NCBI GenBank assembly: GCA_016286165.1
Contig: JAEESE010000009.1
Span: forward strand, 1 to 64,000
Length of the DNA stretch: 64,000 nt
DNA from: Bacteroidaceae bacterium
Lineage (GTDB): Bacteria; Bacteroidota; Bacteroidia; Bacteroidales; Bacteroidaceae
Reading direction: 5' to 3'
Shown here: positions 1 to 7,813 of the stretch, piece by piece
How positions within the stretch are numbered: position 1 is the first letter of the stretch
Layout of the letters: every line of letters starts with the position of its first letter
Translations under genes and position numbers: made by a program
Notes under the pieces: model-generated
Seen by the model: only the letters and a program-made list of their open reading frames with translations
Database searches by the model: none
Told to the model about the DNA's origin: nothing

Positions 1-64
1 TGTCAACCCTGTCCACGAGATGGCAAAATAAAAGCCCTCAAAATTCTCCGCGGTAGAAATGCGT

Positions 65-100
65 TGCAAAGGTAAGCGGATTTTTGAGAACCACCAAAAA
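65..100 (-). promoter_or_regulatory. Leftward Bacteroidota-type promoter
   Basis: Read on the minus strand, TTTTTGG (100-94) is followed after 19 bp by TACCTTTGCA (74-65). This matches the Bacteroidota -33 TTTG / -7 TAnnTTTG consensus. It points out of the window to the left, so the gene it serves is not visible. Confidence 0.6.
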
Positions 101-190
101 GCAAGTCCGAAGTGTTAAAATTTAAAATCAGTTGATATACAGAGCTTTATCTCTATATGTTTTTCATTGTTTATAGTTGTTTAGAGGTCT

Positions 191-946
191 CTAAATACAG
201 TTCTGGAACGAATCAGCACCAATACTGGTGACGGATTCAGGAAACGTTACTGAGGTCAGAGATGAGCAATCCTGAAAGGCGTAATTGCCAATATTGGTTG
301 TTCCTTCAAAAAATGTCAGCGATGAAAGGCTTATGCAACCTTCGAAGGCATTTTCCCAGATGCTCGTGACAGAGGAAGGAATTGTTACGGAGGTCAAAGA
401 TGTGCAGTCTTTAAAAACACCAGCTCTGATTTCGGTAATACCTTTGGGAATCGTTATCGTAGCAAGATTATGGCAGCCAATAAATGCAGCATTTTCTATG
501 ACTGCAGACTCTGGTAGCGTTATAGAGGTTAGAGCTGTACACCGCTGGAAAGCGTTTTGCATGATGCGTTTCAGTGTCGAAGGTAGTGTCACTGATGTGA
601 GAGTCGTACAATTACCAAATGCCATATCACAAATACTGGTTACCTTCATCCTACGACCTTTATATAATAATTCGCTGATGATATTTGCCGTGTCAATTGG
701 TAATAATTTATTGTAGCCTGTAACCATCAAAGCGTCATCGATAATCCTATAGCTTATATTGTCAATGAAGAAATTCGAGTCATCAATCTTAGTGAACCTA
801 TGGCCTTTTGTTGCGTTCCCGTTTGCATCAACCTTGACAACATAATCAGGCAATGCTTCTACATCCTCTTTGTCGCATCCAACAAAAGAAAAGGACAATA
901 TGCCCATCAGGGCAAAGAAAAGAAATGGACAAAATAACTTTTTCAT
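191..946 (-). CDS. BspA-type leucine-rich-repeat lipoprotein
   Basis: A 251-residue exported protein. The start at 946 is chosen because it gives a clean lipoprotein signal (MKKLFCPFLFF..., lipobox FVGC, lipidated Cys24) followed by acidic residues DKEDVE, a pattern linked to surface export of lipoproteins in this phylum. A longer frame upstream has no signal peptide. From about residue 95 to the end there are five to six LRR_5 repeats of about 23 residues with the pattern LTSVTLPxSVTSIGxxAFxxC, the Treponema/BspA class. In this family such repeats usually mediate binding to host matrix or other cells; that role here is inference. The protein ends inside a repeat (DSFQNCI), and no further repeat is readable after the stop, so it is short for the family but need not be broken. 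Confidence 0.85.
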   Translation of the reverse strand: MKKLFCPFLFFALMGILSFSFVGCDKEDVEALPDYVVKVDANGNATKGHRFTKIDDSNFFIDNISYRIIDDALMVTGYNKLLPIDTANIISELLYKGRRMKVTSICDMAFGNCTTLTSVTLPSTLKRIMQNAFQRCTALTSITLPESAVIENAAFIGCHNLATITIPKGITEIRAGVFKDCTSLTSVTIPSSVTSIWENAFEGCISLSSLTFFEGTTNIGNYAFQDCSSLTSVTFPESVTSIGADSFQNCI

Positions 947-1007
947 TATATGATATAATTTAACGTGAGTTCGACGAAATATAACTGTCTGAAAAATTGG
1001 TAAGCGC

Positions 1008-1199
1008 TCAGGACAGCGGTCGGAACTGGCGCTGGTCGGGCACGTAGGCATATCCCTCGCGTGCGAGGGTGAGGCAGAGGTCGTCCTCGTCGGCATCGAG
1101 GGCTGAGCAGAGGTCGGAGAGTGAATCGTATTCGCCGTCGCGCAGCAGCATATTGACGGCGGAGAGAAGCATGAATGGGTCGCGGGGAAGATGGTCCAT
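1008..1199 (-). CDS. DUF4250 domain-containing small protein
   Basis: A 63-residue protein starting MDHLPRDPFMLLSAVNM. The LPxDPFMLLSxxNMxLRD opening, an acidic middle (SLSDLCSALDADEDDL) and a YxxxxxQF end are the hallmarks of DUF4250, a small cytoplasmic family of unknown function. No signal peptide or membrane segment. It is probably the first gene of a leftward transcript that may include the LRR lipoprotein 61 bp downstream. A -7 element lies 29 bp upstream. Confidence 0.8.
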   Translation of the reverse strand: MDHLPRDPFMLLSAVNMLLRDGEYDSLSDLCSALDADEDDLCLTLAREGYAYVPDQRQFRPLS

Positions 1200-1228
1200 G
1201 GGTAATGATAACGTGATGTGGTTTCTGC

Positions 1229-1238
1229 TGCAAAGGTA
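1229..1238 (-). promoter_or_regulatory. -7 promoter element for the DUF4250 gene
   Basis: The minus strand reads TACCTTTGCA, a perfect TAnnTTTG -7 box, 29 bp upstream of the DUF4250 start. No convincing TTTG -33 box is visible at the usual 19-21 bp spacing, so the promoter may be weak or activator dependent. Confidence 0.5.
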
Positions 1239-1337
1239 AGCAAAATAGTTTGTTTAGAAGGGTAAGAAGGCTTTTTTTATCCTCGTTTTGCATTTTTCTT
1301 GCGCGTGAACATTATTATTAGGGAATCTTTTATTATT

Positions 1338-1370
1338 TTTGTGCGCGCTTTCTTGTTGCTGCTACGTTTG
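1338..1370 (+). promoter_or_regulatory. Promoter of the glycan-degradation gene block
   Basis: TTTG at 1338-1341 and TACGTTTG at 1363-1370 are separated by 21 bp, matching the Bacteroidota promoter consensus. It lies 60 bp upstream of the first enzyme gene. No other clear promoter was seen between the five enzyme genes, so this may drive them all. Confidence 0.5.
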
Positions 1371-1429
1371 GTAGCTTGCACGAGGAGTCGCACTGATGCA
1401 TAGGTATAAATCCATAATCTCAAAAATAC

Positions 1430-3310
1430 ATGAATTCTATGACAAGAATGGCTTTTATTGTTTGTCTGTTGTTATTCTTTGCTTCTCCGCTCTCAGCCCA
1501 AGACACAGCGGATCATGGTTTCATTCATCCGGGCGGATTGCACACTCAAGAGGATTTCGACCGCGTGAAGGCACAGATAGCTGCCAAGAACAAGACCGTG
1601 GTGAGTGCCTGGAACAAGTTGAAAGCTGCTGAATATGCGCAGAGCAGCGTGCAGACGTACCCCGTGGAGACCATCGTTCGCGGCGGCGGAAGCGGTGAGA
1701 ACTATATCAATGCAGCGCGTGGAGCTACGATGGCCTATCAGAATGCCCTGCGCTGGAAGATTGGCGGCACGCAGGCTCATGCCAGAGCTGCAGTGCGCAT
1801 ACTGATGGCGTGGGCTGACAAGACGACGGCCATCAGCGGCAACAGCGACCAGTGCCTGGCGGTAGGGCTCTACGGCTACCAGTTCGCTCAGGCTGCGGAA
1901 CTGATGCGCGACTTCAAGGGGTGGAACCCAGAGGATTTCGAGAAGTTCCGGCAATGGATGCTCACGTTGTGGTACCCCAAGGCCATCGGTTTCCTGCGCG
2001 GCCGCAATGGCACGTGGGAGAACAGCGGCAAGTGGTGGAAAGCCCCCGGCCACTATTGGTCCAACTGGGGCCTCTGCAACGCTTTGTGTGTGATGTCGAT
2101 AGGCATTCTGTGCGACAACGTGCAAATCTACAACGAGGGCATCTCGTTTATTAAATACGATCAGGTGGGCAACTACACCGAACCGCCTACGCTTCACGAT
2201 GTCACCGGTCACGACGGCATCACCGGCAAGGCCATCTGGAGCGACGGTCTGACGGAGTTCCTGGGCAACCTCATAGTGACCACCAGCCAAAGCGAACTGG
2301 AGACAGGCGCCTATGGCGAACTGGGTCAGATGAACGAGAGCGGTCGCGATACGGGCCATTCGGCCTTGGCTCTGGGATTGGCAGTGGATATAGCCAAGGT
2401 GGCATATAATCAGGGCGACGACCTTTTCGCCTATATGAACCACCGCTTGGCAGCCGGCATAGAATATGTGGCAGCGCAGACGCAGAGCGTGGCAGGCTTG
2501 CCGTGGACCAACTATCTCTACCTTAGCAGCGGCTATGCCTACACCGACGGACGCTCGTGGGTGATGACGGAGCCGGCCTTGGGCGCCCAGATGCGTCCGT
2601 ATTGGGCTACGGTAATCGGTCTGTACGAAGGTGTGAAGGGCGTAGCGATGCCCTTTGCCGAGAAAGCCTACCAGCAGATGGGCATCGACGAGGGCGGCAA
2701 AGGCTCCACGAGTGGCGGCTATGACCACTTAGGCTATTCGGTGCTGATGAATACGCGCGAGCCGCAACTTTGTCCCGCTGACCAAGTGCCTACGGAGCTC
2801 ACAGGGCAGATAGAATACAGCTCGTCGCTGTCTGCTACGCTGATTCCGAGCTTCGCAAACGAGAAGAAGCGCGGCCTCGTGGACGGCAGAATAACGAAGC
2901 ACAACGAACTGGGCGCACTCGTCAACACATACTCGACAACGAAGAGCGCGCCGCTGGCCAAGGGCAAGACCCTACGCCTCATGCCACAACTGCCTGACGG
3001 CGAGGAGGACACGGGGAAATGGCAGTGGAACACGGGCGAGACGACGCGCGAGATAACCGTCAACACCGACTGGAGCTACGTATACCGTGTCACCTACACC
3101 AACTCGCGAGGCATAGAGAGCCGCCTGGCATTCTTCATCTCCACAACCGACAAAGGCGAGCCCGTGGGGATTAAGGAGTGCCTCGCACCAAGCACCTCCA
3201 CTAATAGGGTGACTAAAGAAGGCACGGCTTATGACTTGCAGGGAAGGGTGGTTCGACGCTTTCGTGCAAACAACACATATATCGTGAATGGTAAGAAAGT
3301 AATGATGTAA
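1430..3310 (+). CDS. Secreted alginate-lyase-superfamily polysaccharide lyase
   Basis: A 626-residue exported protein with a signal peptide (hydrophobic residues 6-22, ending SPLSAQ). Residues about 30-430 form an (alpha/alpha) toroid of the alginate lyase superfamily (PF05426 type). Recognisable parts are SGKWWKAPGHYWSNWGLC (a conserved N/W-rich strip), ITGKAIWSDG, and QMNESGRDTGHSALALGL around residues 300-315, whose Arg-Asp-x-x-His is the family's catalytic region. By family it should cut uronate-containing chains by beta-elimination in the periplasm or at the surface; the exact substrate is not readable. The C-terminus has a beta-rich region and a tail (AYDLQGRVVRRF...TYIVNGKKVMM) shared with other exported proteins here. 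A short repeat element begins two bases after the stop. The next gene is a PL11 lyase, which supports action on acidic glycans. Confidence 0.8.
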   Translation: MNSMTRMAFIVCLLLFFASPLSAQDTADHGFIHPGGLHTQEDFDRVKAQIAAKNKTVVSAWNKLKAAEYAQSSVQTYPVETIVRGGGSGENYINAARGATMAYQNALRWKIGGTQAHARAAVRILMAWADKTTAISGNSDQCLAVGLYGYQFAQAAELMRDFKGWNPEDFEKFRQWMLTLWYPKAIGFLRGRNGTWENSGKWWKAPGHYWSNWGLCNALCVMSIGILCDNVQIYNEGISFIKYDQVGNYTEPPTLHDVTGHDGITGKAIWSDGLTEFLGNLIVTTSQSELETGAYGELGQMNESGRDTGHSALALGLAVDIAKVAYNQGDDLFAYMNHRLAAGIEYVAAQTQSVAGLPWTNYLYLSSGYAYTDGRSWVMTEPALGAQMRPYWATVIGLYEGVKGVAMPFAEKAYQQMGIDEGGKGSTSGGYDHLGYSVLMNTREPQLCPADQVPTELTGQIEYSSSLSATLIPSFANEKKRGLVDGRITKHNELGALVNTYSTTKSAPLAKGKTLRLMPQLPDGEEDTGKWQWNTGETTREITVNTDWSYVYRVTYTNSRGIESRLAFFISTTDKGEPVGIKECLAPSTSTNRVTKEGTAYDLQGRVVRRFRANNTYIVNGKKVMM

Positions 3311-3312
3311 GC
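3302..3312. repeat. Left target-site-like duplication of element A
   Basis: ATGATGTAAGC occurs here, covering the last codons and stop of the lyase gene, and again at 3646-3656, on either side of element A. An 11-bp identical flanking repeat is what an insertion with target duplication would leave. Confidence 0.6.
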
Positions 3313-3645
3313 AATAATATAGGAGATGGCACAAAGTCATAGAATAAGTCCCGTAGGGACAAAGGATTTTAGGCAGGGGTGCAACCCCTGCTTCATGACA
3401 GCAAAATATTTGAGCCCTGTAGGGGCGACGGAACAATCTTGCATGCTCCTGCGTACCTACGGCACTCTATATACCTTACCTCGTTGAACAGGGGTTCCGC
3501 TAGGCTCCTCCTCCGTCGCCAGAGGAGTTCTGGCTCCCCTCATCAGGCACGGATGGCCCAAGGGCAATCCTCTAAAGGCCTTCTTCACCCCTGCCTAAAA
3601 TCCTACGCCCCTCTGGGGCTTTGTGCCATCTGCTATATTACGCCC
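3313..3645. mobile_element. MITE-like element A with terminal inverted repeats
   Basis: A 333-bp noncoding element filling the gap between two enzyme genes. The ends are inverted copies: TAATATAGGAGATGGCACAA on the left and the complement of TAATATAGCAGATGGCACAA on the right, with one mismatch. A second, inner inverted pair (ATTTTAGGCAGGGGTG / CACCCCTGCCTAAAAT) lies at about 3367-3382 and 3587-3602. It is flanked by an 11-bp direct repeat. No open frame of note. Element B (5847-6127) has the same ends but a different interior, so they look like members of one non-autonomous family moved by an enzyme coded elsewhere. Confidence 0.6.
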
Positions 3646-3663
3646 ATGATGTAAGCGTAAGAT

Positions 3664-5847
3664 ATGAACAGAATACTACTGGCTGTTGCCGCGTCTTGTT
3701 TATTGATAGGCGTAGGACACGCCCAGACCAACGATGTCAACGACCGTGCCCTCTGGGCAAGCATCAACGGCGCTAAGAATGCCTCGCTCGGCGATTATCA
3801 GCAACACACGGGCAAGGTGTTGGTGACGTGGCGCATGCTACCTGCCGATGATGCCAACACCAGCTTTGACCTCTACCGCGCCATAGGCAAGGGGGCGGAG
3901 AAGAGGATTGCGTCGAAGATAAAGAACCGCACCTGCTATCAGGACGGCTCGGCCAGCACGACGGCCGACAACCACTATCGCCTGACGTATGCCGGCAGTT
4001 CGGAAACACTCTCGGAATTCACATTGACCAAGGCGCAGGTGGCAGGCGGGCTGCCGTACGTCAGCATCCCGTTGGCCGACACGAAGGACGTGTATGAGAA
4101 TACCGCGAAGGTTGTTTACACCGCTAACGACGTGAGCGTGGGCGACCTGGACGGCGACGGCGAGTTTGAATTGGTGGTGAAGCGTCTGCAGAGCGTGAAG
4201 GATGCCAATGGCAATGTCGTCAGCGACGGCTCAGGTGCCAGCTATTCTCAGAAGGACTGCTTGTGGGCTGTCATCTGGGATGCCTACAAGCTCGACGGCA
4301 CCCTGCTCTGGCGCGTGAAAGGCGGGCCTGGCATAATCCTCGGCAACTCGTCGAGCTTTGCCGTGGCGGACTTCGACGGCGACGGCTGTGCGGAGATGGC
4401 GATTCGCACTTGCGAAGGCACGGTGTTCGGCGACGGCGAACAGATAGGCGACACCAACAACGACGGCAAGATAGACTACCGCACTTGGGGCAACCAGAAT
4501 AGCAGCAGCCCGGGATGGGTTGACCACTACAACTCTGCCGGCCCCGAGTTCATAAGTATTATCGACGGGCGAACAGGCCGTGAGCTGGCCCGCGACAATT
4601 TCATCAACCGCGAGACCAGCAGCTCGTGGGGCGACGACTACTGGAAGCGTGCCTGTTCGTTCCGCGTAGGCGTAGGTTGTTTTGATGAGACTGGGCTGCC
4701 CAGCGCTGTCTTCGGGCGTGGCGTATATGGTCATAGTGTCATAGAGGCATGGGATTGGCGCAACGGACAGCTCACCCGCCGCTGGCGTTTCGACACCAAC
4801 GACCGGGGCACGGGCAAGGATGGAAAGAAGCATAGCACTTATGCTGCTCAGGGCAACCACTCGCTGAACGTGGCGGACCTCGACGGCGACGGGCTTGACG
4901 AGGTGATGTATGGCTCGATGGCTGTCGACGACGACGGCATAGGCCTGTGGAACACTCGTCTGGGGCACGGCGATGCCAACCATGTGGGCAAGTTCCTGCC
5001 CGGGCGTGAAGGCCTGCAGATGTTCCATTGCCTGGAAACCGGCAAGACGATGGTGGCGTTGCACGACGCTCGCGACGGCAGCGTGATCTGGAAGAAGGAT
5101 GCCGCCGACAACAACGATACGGGCCGCTGCATGGTGGCCGACTATTCGCCTGCCACGCCCGGCTGCGAGTTCTGCTACTACAAGAGCGACCTCTTCAACC
5201 AGGACGGCAACGCCACGGGAATCTCTACAGCCAACGACTGGAAGCCCGGGTTCGCTGCAGCCATCTGGTTCGATGGCACACTCTCGCGCCAAGGCCTTTC
5301 GGAGGACGGCATTATCCACAGCGTGCCTAACGGCCGCACCTTTACTATGTGGCGTTATAGCATGGCGATGATCAACGGCACCAAGGGCAATCCCTCGTGG
5401 TACGGCGACCTTGTGGGCGACTGGCGCGAGGAGATTATCCTGCCCGACGCCACCCGCCTTGCTGACATCAAGATATTCTCCACTTGGTATCCTACTACGC
5501 ATAAGTTCCCATGGCTGATGACCGACCATTGCTACTGGATGAGTTGTCTGAATCAGAATGTCGGTTACAACCAGCCTACCAACACCGGCTACTATCTGGG
5601 CAGCGACATTAAAAAAGATGCCGAAGCCTGGGAAGAGGCCAAGAAGGTGCAGAACAAGGAGATAGCCACTGGCATTAGCCAGGTGCCGGACACCCGTCAG
5701 TACCCGTCGGGACAAGAGGCCCGCGACAAAGGCAGGGCGGCCGTGTATGACCTCCAAGGTCGTAGCATAGGCGCCGCATCGTCCCTCAACGCTCCTCTTC
5801 CTAAAGGGGTTTACATATTCAACGGCAAGAAAATAGTAAGACAATAA
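3664..5847 (+). CDS. Rhamnogalacturonan lyase, family PL11
   Basis: A 727-residue exported enzyme with a signal peptide (ILLAVAASCLLIGVGHAQ). The N-terminal region (about 22-130, RALWASINGAKNASLGDYQQ..GKVLVTWRML) is the FN3-like module typical of PL11. The rest is the eight-bladed propeller, recognisable from repeated calcium-type motifs: VGDLDGDGEFEL, VADFDGDGCAEM, GDTNNDGKID and VADLDGDGLDEV. The family cleaves the rhamnose-galacturonate bond of rhamnogalacturonan I by beta-elimination. The length fits secreted Bacteroidota members. The C-terminal tail (AVYDLQGRSIG...KGVYIFNGKKIVRQ) matches the tail of the preceding lyase. The last codons are duplicated downstream by element B. Regulation is probably shared with the upstream lyase. 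Confidence 0.9.
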   Translation: MNRILLAVAASCLLIGVGHAQTNDVNDRALWASINGAKNASLGDYQQHTGKVLVTWRMLPADDANTSFDLYRAIGKGAEKRIASKIKNRTCYQDGSASTTADNHYRLTYAGSSETLSEFTLTKAQVAGGLPYVSIPLADTKDVYENTAKVVYTANDVSVGDLDGDGEFELVVKRLQSVKDANGNVVSDGSGASYSQKDCLWAVIWDAYKLDGTLLWRVKGGPGIILGNSSSFAVADFDGDGCAEMAIRTCEGTVFGDGEQIGDTNNDGKIDYRTWGNQNSSSPGWVDHYNSAGPEFISIIDGRTGRELARDNFINRETSSSWGDDYWKRACSFRVGVGCFDETGLPSAVFGRGVYGHSVIEAWDWRNGQLTRRWRFDTNDRGTGKDGKKHSTYAAQGNHSLNVADLDGDGLDEVMYGSMAVDDDGIGLWNTRLGHGDANHVGKFLPGREGLQMFHCLETGKTMVALHDARDGSVIWKKDAADNNDTGRCMVADYSPATPGCEFCYYKSDLFNQDGNATGISTANDWKPGFAAAIWFDGTLSRQGLSEDGIIHSVPNGRTFTMWRYSMAMINGTKGNPSWYGDLVGDWREEIILPDATRLADIKIFSTWYPTTHKFPWLMTDHCYWMSCLNQNVGYNQPTNTGYYLGSDIKKDAEAWEEAKKVQNKEIATGISQVPDTRQYPSGQEARDKGRAAVYDLQGRSIGAASSLNAPLPKGVYIFNGKKIVRQ
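5831..5846. repeat. Left target-site-like duplication of element B
   Basis: AAATAGTAAGACAATA covers the final codons of the PL11 gene and recurs exactly at 6128-6143 on the other side of element B. A 16-bp perfect flanking duplication. Confidence 0.6.
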
Positions 5848-6127
5848 TATATGAGATGGCACAGAAGATGTTTTATAAGACAACGAATTTTACGAATTTA
5901 ACGAATTCTTTCTTGTCCTATAGCCCTAACTTTGCATGGCCACAATGAAGTGTAAATTCGATTAATTCGTATAATTCTTCAGACTCGCTTTGCTCGATGA
6001 AGCGTCCTTCGGCCGAGCGCGTTTCAATAAGACATTTTCGTGACTTTCGATGTAGAAATTCTAATTCGTCTAATTCGTATAATTAGTTGTCAAAAAAGAA
6101 GAATGTGCCATCTGCTATATTACGCCC
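5847..6127. mobile_element. MITE-like element B, same ends as element A
   Basis: A 281-bp noncoding element. Left end ATATATGAGATGGCACA, right end the complement of ATATAGCAGATGGCACA, with the same terminal TATATTACGCCC as element A. The interior is unrelated to A. It has AT-rich inverted pieces (ACGAATTTAACGAATT and AATTCGTCTAATTCGT) and a GCGTCCTTCGGCCGAGCG segment that resembles the repeats around the sigma factor gene near 25660. Flanked by a 16-bp perfect direct repeat. Confidence 0.6.
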
Positions 6128-6158
6128 AAATAGTAAGACAATAGATATAATCCTGAAG

Positions 6159-7802
6159 ATGCAGAAAATGAAGTACATAGCGTTGTTGCTGTCGTTGTGC
6201 CCGCTATGGGTAGGCGCGCAGTACCGCTCTGCGGCGTGGTCGCCCGACAACGGCGACGGGACCTACACCAATCCTGTGCTCTATGCCGACTATAGCGACC
6301 CTGACGTATGCGCTGTAGGCGAGGATTATTATCTGACGGCTTCGTCGTTCAACTGCATCCCAGGACTGCCTATCCTGCATTCCAAGGACTTGGTGAACTG
6401 GGAAATCATAGGCCATGCGCTACAAGTGCAGGAACCTCGCAAGGTGTTTGACAAGGCTCAGCACGGCAAGGGCGTATGGGCACCGTCTATTCGTCACCAC
6501 AACGACACATTATATATCTATTGGGGTGACCCGGACCAGGGCATCTTTATGGTGAAAGCCCCGGTAGGTGAAAAAGGAAAAGTGGAAAGTGGAAAATGGT
6601 CTGCGCCAATGTGTGTGATTGCCGGCAAGGGAATGATAGACCCTTGTCCGCTGTGGGACGACGACGGCCGCTGCTATCTGGTCAACGGCTGGGCTAACTC
6701 GCGTGCGGGTTTCAATTCAGTGTTGTCGGTGCGCGAACTGAGTGCCGACGGCACCAAGGCAATAGGCCTGCCACGCATTGTCTTCGACGGTGGGCAACTT
6801 AATCACACCGCCGAGGGACCTAAGTTCTATAAGCGTGAAGGCTGGTATTGGATTCTCTGCCCCGCAGGCGGCGTGGAGAAAGGCTGGCAACTGGCCATGC
6901 GCTCACGCTCGGTCTATGGACCTTATGAATGTAAACGGGTGATGGAGCAGGGCCGTACGGATATCAACGGACCCCACCAAGGCGCGTGGGTGCACACGGC
7001 TTTCAACGAGGACTGGTTCTTGCATTTCAATGACAAGGGAGCCTATGGCCGCGTAGTATATCTGCAACCTGTTGATTGGTCCACGGGCTGGCCGATTATG
7101 GGAAACCGCGGCGAACCGTATGCGCGGTACCATAAGCCGAAGTCTTCCTCTGCGATTATTGTAAATCCGCAGGAGAATGATGAGTTCAACGACGGGTTAG
7201 GGCTGCAGTGGCAGTGGCACGCCAACTATCATCAGTTCTACGGACAGCCTACGGCTAATGGCTGCTACCGCCTCTATACAATAGAACAGCCCTCGGATTT
7301 CCGCAGCCTATGGGACGTGCCCAACTTGTTGCTTCAGAAACCCACAGCCCCGCATTTCACCGCTACTGCTAAGGTGCGGCTGGCCTCTAAGGAAGACGGC
7401 CAGCGTGGTGGACTTGTCGTGATGGGACGCGACTATTCCGCTCTCGTCATCACACGCCAAGGCGACAGTTTCCAACTGCAGCGGCACACCTGCAAAGGTG
7501 CTGACGAAGGGCAGGCGGAAACTCGTCAGACTCTTGCTACGCTTCAGCCCTCCGAGCGTGATACCATTCCATATTCCCCGGCTATTTATCTTGACCTTTA
7601 CTTGCGTATTACCGTCAGCGACGGTTCTGTCAGTTTCGCCTATAGCTCTGACAACAAACGTTTCCATACAGCTGGCGAGCCTTTCGCGATGCGGCAAGGC
7701 AAGTGGATTGGAGCTAAGTTCGGCTTCGTAGCAGCTTGCGACAGCCTTAAAGCTTCGCGTGGGTGGCTGGATGTGGATTGGATAAGAATCACTAAGAAAT
7801 AA
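6159..7802 (+). CDS. Secreted GH43 family glycoside hydrolase (arabinofuranosidase/xylosidase type)
   Basis: A 547-residue exported enzyme. The start at 6159 or 6168 (MKYIALLLSLCPLWVGAQ) gives a signal peptide; the open frame upstream lies in element B and is not used. The five-bladed GH43 propeller occupies about residues 30-350. The catalytic residues are visible: general base Asp47 in YSDPDV, pKa-modulating Asp161 in MIDPCPLW, and acid Glu219 in HTAEGPKFY. A C-terminal beta-sandwich of about 190 residues follows, usual in larger GH43 members. The likely role is removing arabinose or xylose side chains from pectin or hemicellulose; the sugar cannot be assigned from sequence alone. A KGKVESGKW loop near residue 145 is coded by a GTGGAAA repeat. 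The next gene starts 11 bp downstream. Confidence 0.85.
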   Translation: MQKMKYIALLLSLCPLWVGAQYRSAAWSPDNGDGTYTNPVLYADYSDPDVCAVGEDYYLTASSFNCIPGLPILHSKDLVNWEIIGHALQVQEPRKVFDKAQHGKGVWAPSIRHHNDTLYIYWGDPDQGIFMVKAPVGEKGKVESGKWSAPMCVIAGKGMIDPCPLWDDDGRCYLVNGWANSRAGFNSVLSVRELSADGTKAIGLPRIVFDGGQLNHTAEGPKFYKREGWYWILCPAGGVEKGWQLAMRSRSVYGPYECKRVMEQGRTDINGPHQGAWVHTAFNEDWFLHFNDKGAYGRVVYLQPVDWSTGWPIMGNRGEPYARYHKPKSSSAIIVNPQENDEFNDGLGLQWQWHANYHQFYGQPTANGCYRLYTIEQPSDFRSLWDVPNLLLQKPTAPHFTATAKVRLASKEDGQRGGLVVMGRDYSALVITRQGDSFQLQRHTCKGADEGQAETRQTLATLQPSERDTIPYSPAIYLDLYLRITVSDGSVSFAYSSDNKRFHTAGEPFAMRQGKWIGAKFGFVAACDSLKASRGWLDVDWIRITKK

Positions 7803-7813
7803 AAGATACACTT

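Noticed and set aside
1493..2728. Long leftward open frame inside the first lyase gene
   Set aside because: It is a shadow of a GC-biased real gene: no signal, no family resemblance, His/Ala/Arg-rich composition. Similar shadows occur opposite the PL11 gene (4231-5883), fusA, rpoA and the large lipoprotein.
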